Assembly: GCF_003074055.1 (NCBI RefSeq)
Contig: NZ_CP029043.1
Span: forward strand, 3,588,501 to 3,652,500
Direction of reading: 5' to 3'
DNA: 64,000 nt
Origin: Streptomyces nigra
GTDB lineage: Bacteria; Actinomycetota; Actinomycetes; Streptomycetales; Streptomycetaceae
How positions within the stretch are numbered: the stretch's first letter is position 1; each line of letters begins with the position of its first letter. Positions 36,261 to 43,822 of the stretch are shown piece by piece. The notes beneath the pieces were generated by a model, which searched no databases, was not told the origin of the DNA, and was given only the letters and a program-made list of their open reading frames with translations. The translations under genes and the position numbers were made by a program.

Positions 36261-36306
36261 CAAGGGCGGCCCCGCGGCTTTGGCGAGACGGTGGGGGCCG
36301 CCCTTG
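36261..36306 (-). terminator. Terminator after spdB
   Basis: 13-bp perfect stem CAAGGGCGGCCCC/GGGGCCGCCCTTG, loop 20 nt, 7 nt after the SpdB stop and before the methyltransferase gene. Confidence 0.65.
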
Positions 36307-36312
36307 GCGTAG

Positions 36313-36777
36313 CTAGCCGTGGAAGTGGTTGCGCTTGAACGTGGCCTTGCGGATGTTGACCGTGCTGCCGCCTCGGTGGCCGCTCGCGGTGAAGACTTGG
36401 ACGGCGATCCATCCGCCGAAGATCACGGCGGCCAGGGTGATGAGCTGGGTCACCAGAGCGGTCAGGGCCGCGATGAACGTGGTGAGCAGCAGTAGTCCGC
36501 CGCACATGGCGAGGAACCCGACGCCTCCGAGGGCGACGTTCACCGCCGCGCGGGAGACGGGCGGCTTGGCTGCGAGGGGTTCGGGCTGTAGGGGGCTGAG
36601 GCTGTAACCGGTGACGACGCGGCCGTCCGGCAGGACGACACTCGCCACCGACGGGACCGTGCCCGGCTGCACCGGGACGACCTGTGCCGGCGCCGCGACA
36701 GCGGGCGGCTGCGGGGTCAGGTGGTGAATCTCCACAGCCCTCACGGCGGGTGTCTGTGAAGCGTGTTCGGGGAGCAT
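36313..36777 (-). CDS. SpdB-like plasmid-spread membrane protein
   Basis: A 154-aa protein: a Pro-rich hydrophilic N-terminus (1-65), two to three hydrophobic segments (about 80-103 and 104-128, VALGGVGFLAMCGGLLLLTTFIAALTAL) and a basic C-terminal tail. It matches the layout of Streptomyces spread (Spd) proteins, which help intramycelial passage of DNA together with TraB. It lies just beyond the octamer array downstream of the translocase gene. Confidence 0.7.
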   Translation of the reverse strand: MLPEHASQTPAVRAVEIHHLTPQPPAVAAPAQVVPVQPGTVPSVASVVLPDGRVVTGYSLSPLQPEPLAAKPPVSRAAVNVALGGVGFLAMCGGLLLLTTFIAALTALVTQLITLAAVIFGGWIAVQVFTASGHRGGSTVNIRKATFKRNHFHG

Positions 36778-36800
36778 GCGGAATCCCTTCGCGGAGTGGT

Positions 36801-36959
36801 TCAGGGAGGCAGACGCACCCCCTTGGGGGTGTGCTGTGGAGGGGGTTTCAGGGCTCTGACCTGGGGTGCCTCCCTGACTCCCTGACTGATCATTTGCGCA
36901 GGTCAGGGGCAGGGAGGCGGGTCAGGGAGAGGTTCAGGGACTTCTCCCTGCCTCCCTGA
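36801..36959. repeat. TCAGGGAG octamer array (candidate clt with TraB recognition sites)
   Basis: Exact TCAGGGAG copies at 36801 and 36922 (plus) and, as CTCCCTGA, at 36870, 36878 and 36952 (minus); near copies at 36903, 36934 and 36944. The pairs 36870/36878 and 36944/36952 are head-to-tail with exact 8-bp spacing. Streptomyces TraB translocases bind 8-bp repeats at a cis-acting locus beside tra; position, length and phase all fit. Confidence 0.65.
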
Positions 36960-36981
36960 CCCGGGCGGGGTCGGGTCCCTG

Positions 36982-39090
36982 TCATCCGTCGGCGGAAGCG
37001 GAACCTTCGCTGTCGCGGTTGGCGAGGGCTCGGGTGAGCCGGTCGCGGCCGACGACCATGCGGCCGTCGGACTTGTAGGGCTCGGCTCCGGTGCCGTCGA
37101 GTACGCGCTTGAGGTCGATGAACGACCACTTGCCGTACGCGTCCGCGTTCAGGGCGGCGAGTCGCTTGAGGACGTCCTGGGTGAGCACCCGCGACGCCGT
37201 ACCGACCACGGAGGCGATGTCCGCGAGCGGGTCACGGTCTTCGCCACGCTCGATGGCGTGCAGGGTGGTGACACCATCGCGCAGGGCCTTGGCACGGTCG
37301 GTGATCGCGGTGGCCGCATCGTCATCGATGTAGTGCGTGCGCACGGTGATGGACGACTGGCCGGCCGGGATGGTGATGCCGTCGGAGGCAACCACCAGGG
37401 TTCCCTTGTCCAGGCCGGGACGCAGCAGGTTGGGGGCGGCGCCGCCATCGACGGCCTTGTCCCCGAGCGCCATGCGGGCCTGCGACTCCGTGCCCAGGGC
37501 GAGCGAGGCCCGCGTGTGGGCGCCCTCGCGCACGAGCTTGGGCAGGTTCTCGTTGGTCGGGTCCTGGGTGCCCTGCCACATCAGCACGTTCACGGCCCGC
37601 CCCTGATTGTGGATCTTGCGGACGGCCATGAAGTACCGAGAGTTGGCCTTCGACCCCCCGTAGGGCCGCTTGTCCTCGTCCTTGGCCGGGCACATGAACG
37701 CCACCTGCGCCTCGTCCACGAGCACGATGAGCGGCGGGAACACCGTGCCGGGCGGGGCCTGGATACGGCGGTTCATCTCGTCCACGGCGCCTTCGACCAT
37801 CTCGGTCACCTGGATCACGTGCTCATCGGTCGGCCCCTGGATCAGCGTGCTCGCGAGCCCGTCGAACATGGCCCAGTCACCCACGCCCTTGAGATCGCCC
37901 ATGAGGAACTGCACCGACCGGTCCAGCGACAGCCACAGCGCCAGGGAACGCAGCGCCACAGTCTTGCCCTGATTCGACAGACCAGTGATGAGCAGGTGCC
38001 GCTGATACAGGGACAGCGCTGCGGCGTCGCCACGCAGGTCCTGCCCCCACGGCGCCCTGCCGGTCTTGTAGTTGGCGGTCATGGTGTCGTCGGTGACCAG
38101 CGGGGACGGGCCGATCGGCTCATCCAGCGCGCCGGAGTCGGCGATCCACAACCGGACCGTGCGGGCGGCCTGCGGGATGGTGATGAACACTTCGTGTTCG
38201 TGCCGGGTCAGGTTCTCCGCGAGCTTGCGGCGCTTGTTCTGCACCTCGTTGGTCGACACCCCGGAGGGCAGGGTGACGTCGACTTCTACGCCGCATCCGG
38301 CGATGGTGATCGGGCCGAGCATGGAGGCGCCGGCGTCTCCCATGTCCTTGATGGCTCCCCGGAGGGCGGGGATGCCGAGGTCGCGCAGGGCCTTGACCAC
38401 GATGGACGGGGTGATCGGCTCCCCCTCGCCCGAGCGGACGTTCGCCGGGAGGGCCCACTGGGGTGCGGCCTGTTGCTTGCGGCCGACGGCCCACAGGGCG
38501 AGCAGGGCGAGGAACGGGCCGAGCGTGAGGGCCGGTCCCCACACCACCTGAACGATGCGGATGAGCAGGGCGATGAACTCGATGGTGGCCACGAGCGGCG
38601 TGATGACGTCTGCGGCCTGCCCGCTGCTGATGGCCAGGACGACACCCAGGCCGACCAGCACACCGACGCTCATGCCGGCGCCGACGGCGACGCCCTTCGC
38701 GGCCTCCACGGGCGAGTGCAGGAGGTCCATGCGGCGGTGGTGGCGGGCGGCCCGGAAGCGCTGCAACCGCTCCTCCCACTCCTCGGCCGCTTCGAGGTTC
38801 CCCGCGGCTTCCGCCGCGCGGATCATCCGCTCGTAGCGGGAGCCGGTACGGCCGTCCCACGCGCGGCGGGCCACGATCCGCCCGCCGTTGAACGTGTACG
38901 ACGTGTGCCGGGCCGCCGCCCGCGCGGCCGCCCTGGTCCTCTCGTGCGTGACGCCGGTCTTGATGGCCCGACCCGAGCGGACCCACAGCGGCACGGGCCG
39001 TGCCGGGGGCGCGTCCGGGACCACGGTCAGGGTCGTCACAGCCGCCGCCGGGTCGGTGTTCTTGTGGAGGTGAACGACGTTCTCGGACAT
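36982..39090 (-). CDS. FtsK/SpoIIIE-type conjugative DNA translocase (TraB/TraSA)
   Basis: A 702-aa protein. Transmembrane segments lie near 135-160 and 170-225; the FtsK motor follows, with Walker A ITGLSNQGKTVALRS (about 385-400) and Walker B PPLIVLVDEAQVAF (about 468-481). A C-terminal winged helix (about 640-700; LKRLAALNADAYGKWSFIDLKRVLDG, RDRLTRALANRD) is the likely DNA-recognition gamma-like domain. It transfers double-stranded DNA between mycelia without a relaxase. ATG 39090; the longer frame upstream crosses the hairpin. The octamer array starts right after its stop. Confidence 0.9.
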   Translation of the reverse strand: MSENVVHLHKNTDPAAAVTTLTVVPDAPPARPVPLWVRSGRAIKTGVTHERTRAAARAAARHTSYTFNGGRIVARRAWDGRTGSRYERMIRAAEAAGNLEAAEEWEERLQRFRAARHHRRMDLLHSPVEAAKGVAVGAGMSVGVLVGLGVVLAISSGQAADVITPLVATIEFIALLIRIVQVVWGPALTLGPFLALLALWAVGRKQQAAPQWALPANVRSGEGEPITPSIVVKALRDLGIPALRGAIKDMGDAGASMLGPITIAGCGVEVDVTLPSGVSTNEVQNKRRKLAENLTRHEHEVFITIPQAARTVRLWIADSGALDEPIGPSPLVTDDTMTANYKTGRAPWGQDLRGDAAALSLYQRHLLITGLSNQGKTVALRSLALWLSLDRSVQFLMGDLKGVGDWAMFDGLASTLIQGPTDEHVIQVTEMVEGAVDEMNRRIQAPPGTVFPPLIVLVDEAQVAFMCPAKDEDKRPYGGSKANSRYFMAVRKIHNQGRAVNVLMWQGTQDPTNENLPKLVREGAHTRASLALGTESQARMALGDKAVDGGAAPNLLRPGLDKGTLVVASDGITIPAGQSSITVRTHYIDDDAATAITDRAKALRDGVTTLHAIERGEDRDPLADIASVVGTASRVLTQDVLKRLAALNADAYGKWSFIDLKRVLDGTGAEPYKSDGRMVVGRDRLTRALANRDSEGSASADG

Positions 39091-39140
39091 GCTGGAAGTT
39101 CTCCTGACTGCCCCTGTCGGGGCGGGAGTGAGGGAGAGAA

Positions 39141-39179
39141 CCGGGGTGGCCGGGTCCGTGGAAAGAGCGGCCACCCCGG
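39141..39179 (-). terminator. Hairpin upstream of traB
   Basis: 12-bp stem CCGGGGTGGCCG/CGGCCACCCCGG, loop 15 nt, between the small coiled-coil gene (ends 39194) and the translocase start. Confidence 0.6.
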
Positions 39180-39193
39180 GCGGGATTGGCTGG

Positions 39194-39511
39194 TCAGAAC
39201 CAGCCGGACGACTTGCGTGCGGCCTTGGCGCGCGCGGCCTCGGTGATCAGGCGCTGACGCTCGCCGTGCAGGGCCGTCAGCTCAGCGGTCAGCCGCATCT
39301 CCACGGACGAGCCGAGGGAGTCCATGCGGTTCTCCGCGCCGGTCGTGCTACGGGCCCGGTGGGCGCGGTGCGCTCCCGAGGCGAGTGCGCGGCTCATGGC
39401 GAGGCGTTCACGGGCGGTCAGGGGCCACCACTCGCCCCGCCGCACGGCCTCCAGCTTCTTCCGGGTCTTCTCGATCTCACGGTCAAGGCGGCGTATCTCG
39501 GAGTTGCCCAT
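39194..39511 (-). CDS. Small coiled-coil protein of the transfer operon
   Basis: A 105-aa protein starting MGNSEIRRLDREIEKTRKKLEAVR. It has two long charged helices with heptad-like spacing (about 3-30 and 70-98) and ends SSGWF. No named family. It follows the RRQRL gene after one base, so it is translated with it. Highly basic; may bind DNA or oligomerise. Confidence 0.65.
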   Translation of the reverse strand: MGNSEIRRLDREIEKTRKKLEAVRRGEWWPLTARERLAMSRALASGAHRAHRARSTTGAENRMDSLGSSVEMRLTAELTALHGERQRLITEAARAKAARKSSGWF

Positions 39512-39512
39512 G

Positions 39513-39860
39513 TCAGTGACTCCGTTCGGACCCGTCAGGGTCGGGAAAGGCACACGGGGTACAGGTGCCGAGCGAGGCAGGGATGACGTATCCGGCATCA
39601 CGCCGGCACGCGGGACAGCGACGGCGCGCCGCGTTCGCCTTGGCCAGCGCCGCCCACCGGGCCGCCGTCATCGGACGCACCGGCTTGGCCCGATCGACGC
39701 GATACAGGTAGGCGACCAGCGGACCCCGCCGTCGCCGGGGCCGCTCCAGCTGAGCGGCCACGTCCTGACCGCCGGGACGGAGCCCGAGGGCGCGGAGCTG
39801 GCGGCGGGTGGCGTAGCCGTCAGGGGCGAGCCGCCACCGGTAGACCGGCAGCGCGGCCAT
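39513..39860 (-). CDS. RRQRL-motif zinc-binding protein
   Basis: A 115-aa protein. The motif is YATRRQLRALGLRPGG (about 15-30), and the zinc site is CPACRRDAGY...CTPC (about 82-103). This is a recognised but uncharacterised AICE family. Start overlaps the DUF2637 stop by one base; the downstream coiled-coil gene starts one base after the stop. Confidence 0.8.
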   Translation of the reverse strand: MAALPVYRWRLAPDGYATRRQLRALGLRPGGQDVAAQLERPRRRRGPLVAYLYRVDRAKPVRPMTAARWAALAKANAARRRCPACRRDAGYVIPASLGTCTPCAFPDPDGSERSH

Positions 39861-40750
39861 CAGACGACCTGCAGGCCGCGCTCGGCGCGCAGGGTGTCGC
39901 GCAGCGTGCGGGCGTTCGCCGGGGAGGTGCGAACCTCACGTCGGATGCCCTCGGCGGTGAGCCTGGTGTCCGGCCAATCGGCCGTGGCCTTCCGAGCCTC
40001 ATCGAGCAGCTCATCCGGAGTGCGCTTCGGGCGCGGAGTGCGGGCGGCCTCGGGCACACGGCCCGTGGCCCGGCGCGGACGCGTCGACTCGGCAGCCACC
40101 GCACGCGTCTCGATCGGCACGGCCGGGGTCGGCTCGATCGAGGGGAGAGGCTTGGCCGGGATGGTCGACTTGATGAAGCCGACGGCCACCGGTCGGGGCA
40201 GCGCCGTGACGTTCGGGGTGATCGGCTCCGGGGCCGATTCCGCGAGGTCAGACGTAGACCGATTCCTCTCGGTATTGGTCGATTTCTCCGCATTCGCGGG
40301 CGGGAGCGTGATCGGGGTGGGGCGGTGGTGCAGCACCTTCGCCACGAGGTCGGAGCCGAAGTAGATCGAGCCGACCGGAAGCGAGGTGGCGAGCAGCACC
40401 AGGGCCCAGTTCGCCGGATCCCAGTCGGCCAGTCGGCCCCAGTCGACCAACCGGCCGTGCAGCTCCGGGACCAGGCCGTGCACGTAGTTCAGCACGAGCG
40501 AAGCGATGGTGTAGGCGGCCAGCACCCGCAGCGCGAACGTCCGGTCCCGGCCGGCGAGCACGAGCGTCGCAATCAGAGCGAGAGCCATGAGGCCGTCGAC
40601 CACGAACGGGTAGAGCGTCGCGGCGGTGTCGTCGGCGCCGATGGCGCCCGCGATGTCGCGCAGAGCGTTCCAGGACACCCGGAAGGCCATCCCGACCACG
40701 GCGACCAGCGCGAGCACCAGGGCCGCACGGCCCTTACGGTGCAGGTTCAT
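39860..40750 (-). CDS. DUF2637 membrane protein
   Basis: A 296-aa protein with four predicted transmembrane helices in the first 135 residues (about 9-28, 45-66, 73-90, 112-130), then a long Pro/Thr linker and a C-terminal HTH-like segment (DTRLTAEGIRREVRTSPANARTLRDTL). The DUF2637 membrane domain is near universal in AICEs; it may anchor a DNA-binding domain at the membrane near the transfer site. Its start overlaps the DUF6284 stop (ATGA). Confidence 0.85.
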   Translation of the reverse strand: MNLHRKGRAALVLALVAVVGMAFRVSWNALRDIAGAIGADDTAATLYPFVVDGLMALALIATLVLAGRDRTFALRVLAAYTIASLVLNYVHGLVPELHGRLVDWGRLADWDPANWALVLLATSLPVGSIYFGSDLVAKVLHHRPTPITLPPANAEKSTNTERNRSTSDLAESAPEPITPNVTALPRPVAVGFIKSTIPAKPLPSIEPTPAVPIETRAVAAESTRPRRATGRVPEAARTPRPKRTPDELLDEARKATADWPDTRLTAEGIRREVRTSPANARTLRDTLRAERGLQVV

Positions 40751-41010
40751 GCGGCACCGCCCGTCTCACCAGACAGGCCGTTGAGGTGGTCGCGGTGGGC
40801 GGCGAGCATGCGCCGGCAGGCCCGGCGGATGCGCCGCTCGTCCAGATCGCACGGCGTGCGGTCAACGACGACGATCTGCGCGTCCAGCAACTCCATCTCC
40901 GCGCGGATGACGGGCATCTCCGCGTCGATGGCGTCCAGCTCCGCATCCGTGGGCTCCATCCACGACTCGAACGCGGTAACAGCGTCCTGAACAGTGACGA
41001 TGTGGTCCAT
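40747..41010 (-). CDS. DUF6284 family protein
   Basis: An 87-aa protein starting MDHIVTVQDAVTAFESWMEP. It is acidic and helical in the middle (DAEMPVIRAEMELLDAQIVVVD) with a basic C-terminus. It is first in the operon DUF6284-DUF2637-RRQRL-coiled coil-traB. ATG 41010 is used because the longer frame upstream crosses the leader hairpin and has no codon bias. Function unknown. Confidence 0.75.
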   Translation of the reverse strand: MDHIVTVQDAVTAFESWMEPTDAELDAIDAEMPVIRAEMELLDAQIVVVDRTPCDLDERRIRRACRRMLAAHRDHLNGLSGETGGAA

Positions 41011-41050
41011 GGGTCGTGTTCTCCCTCGCAGGTGGCAACGGCCCGAACAG

Positions 41051-41078
41051 AGCCCCCGGTGTTCCAGCACCGGGGGCT
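41051..41078 (-). terminator. Leader hairpin before the transfer operon
   Basis: Perfect 11-bp stem AGCCCCCGGTG/CACCGGGGGCT with a 6-nt loop, 40 bp upstream of the DUF6284 start on the minus strand. It may be an attenuator or stop read-through. Confidence 0.45.
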
Positions 41079-41337
41079 CACGCCGTTGAAGTCGGAATCT
41101 CCGGCTCCCCTCAGCGCCGCTCGTGCGAGACGAGCAGCGGAGGCAACCGGCCGCAGCACAGGTCAGTCGCACTGCGGAGAAGTTGAGGTCGCGCTGTACC
41201 GCGCACAGGGACAGAACCTGCACGCGCCCGCCCGCTTGCTCGCGGAGGGGGGCGGGATCCCCTCGGCACGCTGTTGAGTTCTCAAGGCACAGGCGCTCAC
41301 TTCGTACTCACCCCGCTGGGCTTTCCTCCGGGCACAT

Positions 41338-41400
41338 CCCTAGGGTTCCCTAGGGTTCCCTGTGGTGTCAAGCGGTAAGCTAGGGAACCCCAGGGAACCG
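41338..41400. promoter_or_regulatory. GntR (KorSA-like) operator array
   Basis: TAGGGTTCCC occurs twice in tandem (41341-41360), and the inverted form GGGAACC occurs twice at 10-bp spacing (41383-41399). A possible -10 (TAAGCT) lies between at 41376. One-turn spacing and inverted halves fit dimeric GntR binding and autorepression. Confidence 0.7.
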
Positions 41401-41420
41401 CTGATGAGGGAGCTGACGAC

Positions 41421-42179
41421 ATGGCCGGTCAGGCCGACAATCGGGCGCCGTACGCGAGGATTGCCGCCCACTATGCGGAGCTGATTACGTCTGGTCAGCT
41501 GCAGCCAGGGACCCTCTTGCCGAGCATCAAGAACCTCTCGGAAGAGTGGAAGGTGAGCACGGCGACAGCCGAGAAAGCCCTGCGCAAGCTGCGCAACGAG
41601 GGGCTTGTCCGTGGCATCCACGGCATCGGTACCGAAGTGCTGGACCAGCCGGCTCCGATGTCGTCCGGGGCGCAGCGGCAGGACCGGGGACGCCGTACCG
41701 GGTCTAGCTGGGGGGCGGGCGAGCGGTCCGACTCACACCAAGCGGCCGTGGTGCCCGCGCCCGATGAAGTTGCGCAAGCGCTGGACATTCAGCCCGGCTC
41801 CGACGTGGTGCGCCGTAGCCGCGTGTACAGGGACCGGCACGGCATCGTCGCTCACAGTACGTCGTGGATTCCCGCTCGGTACGGGAAGCTGATCCCGCAG
41901 CTAGCAGCGAGCGAGCGACTGACCGGGGGAACCTCGCTCCAGCTCATTGCTCAGGCGACTGGCCGCCGGATTAGTCATCGCATTGACACCGCGTCAGCCC
42001 GCCGACTGACCCCGGAGTACGCCCGGCTCCTGGAGCTGGACCCCGACAACCTGCCGCCGGACCCAGTGGTCGTGATGACAGCCAAGTTCGTGGACAGCGA
42101 AGGAAACGTCGTTGAATACGGTGTAGACCTCGGGGGACCTGGCCGTACATGGCGCACAGAATCGGAGGTCTCGCAGTGA
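41421..42179 (+). CDS. GntR-family repressor with UTRA domain (KorSA-like)
   Basis: A 252-aa regulator. The winged HTH spans about 8-75 (PYARIAAHYAELITSGQLQPGTLLPS, VSTATAEKALRKLRNEGLV) and the UTRA effector domain about 105-245 (VVRRSRVYRDRHGIVAHSTSWIP). In pSAM2-like AICEs the corresponding KorSA silences replication and transfer genes. It is divergent from the transfer operon and downstream of an array of likely operators. Confidence 0.88.
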   Translation: MAGQADNRAPYARIAAHYAELITSGQLQPGTLLPSIKNLSEEWKVSTATAEKALRKLRNEGLVRGIHGIGTEVLDQPAPMSSGAQRQDRGRRTGSSWGAGERSDSHQAAVVPAPDEVAQALDIQPGSDVVRRSRVYRDRHGIVAHSTSWIPARYGKLIPQLAASERLTGGTSLQLIAQATGRRISHRIDTASARRLTPEYARLLELDPDNLPPDPVVVMTAKFVDSEGNVVEYGVDLGGPGRTWRTESEVSQ

Positions 42180-42853
42180 CGGCCGCTGACGACACGCTCG
42201 TGAGCGTGCTTGAAGACCGCCTAGATACACTCCTTGCGTCACGCAGGGCTGGCACAATCACGCTCGAAGCCGAAGCGGAGGTGGCTGCCATCTCCCGAAC
42301 TCTGACGAGACCGATGCCCCCTCATCCGCCGTTCTGTGTCCTGATGGCCGGACTCCCCGGCTCTGGCAAGACGACCCTCTCCCGCGCCCTGACCGCCCGT
42401 GGGTTTATACGACTGTGCCCGGATGAAGAGATGTTCCGTCGGCACGGCGTCTATGGCGTGGACTTCCCCCGGGGCGTCTTCCCCATCCTTGAGCGGCCCG
42501 TTCTCGAAGACGTGGCAGTGGAACTCCAGGAGCAGCTCAAGGCCGGGCGGGATGTGGTCGTTGACCACGGCTTTTGGACCCCAGAAGACCGAGCTAAGTG
42601 GCGAGCGATCGTCACGGAAGCCGGCGCCAGGTCGGTACTCGTCTACCTCGCAGCCAGTCATGACGAGCTGTGGGCGAGGATCAGCAAGCGGAACGAGTTC
42701 CATGCGGACGATCCCAACTCCATCTATTTCTCCGAGGACGACCTACAGCGATACCGCACGCGCTTCATCCCTCCGCAGGCAGATGAACAGCACTTGTTGT
42801 ACGACGGTGACCCAGCGACCGTGATCGCAGCCCTGGAAGCCTCTCGCCCTTGA
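42176..42853 (+). CDS. P-loop kinase-like protein (AAA_33/zeta-type)
   Basis: A 225-aa protein. After an N-terminal helix, Walker A is LMAGLPGSGKTTLSRAL (about 56-72), then RLCPDEEMFRRHGVYG and VVVDHGFWTPEDRAKW, typical of the zeta/gluconate-kinase-like P-loop group that phosphorylates small metabolites or nucleotides. GTG 42176 overlaps the gntR stop (GTGA), with GGAGG 8 nt upstream. In pSAM2 a Nudix protein (Pif) affects immunity; a kinase in this neighbourhood could have a parallel role, but no antitoxin is apparent. Confidence 0.7.
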   Translation: MTAADDTLVSVLEDRLDTLLASRRAGTITLEAEAEVAAISRTLTRPMPPHPPFCVLMAGLPGSGKTTLSRALTARGFIRLCPDEEMFRRHGVYGVDFPRGVFPILERPVLEDVAVELQEQLKAGRDVVVDHGFWTPEDRAKWRAIVTEAGARSVLVYLAASHDELWARISKRNEFHADDPNSIYFSEDDLQRYRTRFIPPQADEQHLLYDGDPATVIAALEASRP

Positions 42854-42978
42854 CGCGTTCAGGATAGGCGCGCTACGTCAGCCGGGTGGTGTTCTACGGA
42901 GGCGTACACAGCAGTTCATACTGCGGACAGAAGGGGGGCGGGGGGAATGCGCGTGGGGGGATGGCCCTGGCAGCTAGG

Positions 42979-43818
42979 TTAAGGTCGCAGAATTTGCCGT
43001 CGGTTGCCCTCCTGCCAAGTTTTGATCCGCCGAACCACGCCCCATGAATCCAAGTACTCGCTAGTTAGGTTGGCTCGCATCATCCTAGCCAGCACATCGG
43101 CAGTGACATTCTCAACTCGATAATCTGATTTGAGCAGGGAAGCCAGGATTCTTACCAAGTCTTTTCCGTGGCACATGCCGGTATCTTCTGGCGTTTCTGT
43201 TGCCAGCTTGCGCCACTCAGCAAAACTGACTTCATCTGAAACCTTTGAATGCATCGCGTCAATAAGCTTCGTGAAATTTACGGATTCAGTTCGGGAATCC
43301 CAGTATCTAGCTATCTTTACGTCTCCCCATTCCAAAGGGATGCCGAGAGGCTGGGCCGCCATGCGCAGCCGTCCAATTGGCAGCGCCATCTTTTCGGTCT
43401 TGATCCGAAGCTTGGCGCTAATTGACTTGCAAACGGCCTGAGACTCTAGCGCCTGCGGCACGAGTTCCAGCACGAGAAGCTCAATAAGGCCGAGAGCGAG
43501 AAGGTCACTTTCCATGTCGGTCAGAGTAGTGATCACAAGGTCAGGGCATCCCCGCAGCGTGCCTCTGCGAACCTCATAGTCGCAATCCGTCACAAAAAGG
43601 ATCTTCGCGCGCTGCTGAGAATTCGCTTTCTCATGTGCGCTAATAAGCATTTTGCGTCCGCCGGCGGGAAGGATCTGGGATAGGTTCTGCACGTGACGCG
43701 CAAATATTCTCTTGTCGTCTGGCCCTTCGACGACCAGAATGCCCTGCGATGGCCCAAGTCCGTCGGCACGCAACTCGGCATCCATGAGTAGCTCATACGC
43801 GTTGGTGTACTCAGGCAC
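42979..43818 (-). CDS. ariB: DUF4435 TOPRIM effector, AriB-like (PARIS-like system)
   Basis: A 279-aa protein. TOPRIM motifs: ILVVEGPDDKRIFARHV with the catalytic Glu (about 27-43), ILFVTDCDYEVRRG with DxD (about 73-86) and TLTDMESDLLA (about 97-107). DUF4435 TOPRIM next to an ABC-type AAA ATPase is the architecture of PARIS (AriA/AriB), where the released AriB nuclease cuts host tRNA and stops phage. GTG 43818 starts 5 nt after the ariA stop codon; an upstream in-frame start at 43863 would overlap. AT-richer than the host. Confidence 0.75.
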   Translation of the reverse strand: MPEYTNAYELLMDAELRADGLGPSQGILVVEGPDDKRIFARHVQNLSQILPAGGRKMLISAHEKANSQQRAKILFVTDCDYEVRRGTLRGCPDLVITTLTDMESDLLALGLIELLVLELVPQALESQAVCKSISAKLRIKTEKMALPIGRLRMAAQPLGIPLEWGDVKIARYWDSRTESVNFTKLIDAMHSKVSDEVSFAEWRKLATETPEDTGMCHGKDLVRILASLLKSDYRVENVTADVLARMMRANLTSEYLDSWGVVRRIKTWQEGNRRQILRP

Positions 43819-43822
43819 GGAG

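Larger units (their letters stand above)
41011..41420. other. Divergent control region between transfer operon and gntR
   Basis: 410 bp with no gene. It contains a leader hairpin (41051-41078), a small palindrome TTGAGTTCTCAA (41275-41286) and the GntR operator array (41338-41400). The transfer-operon promoter must lie in the 41080-41340 part. Confidence 0.6.

Noticed and set aside
41275..41286. TTGAGTTCTCAA palindrome as an rRNA-type antitermination or operon signal
   Set aside because: The motif resembles sequences seen near actinobacterial stable RNA genes, but no RNA gene is here; kept only as part of the control region.
42176..42853. Zeta toxin of an epsilon/zeta pair
   Set aside because: P-loop kinase fold is plausible but no epsilon-like antitoxin gene is adjacent; the overlap is with a GntR regulator.
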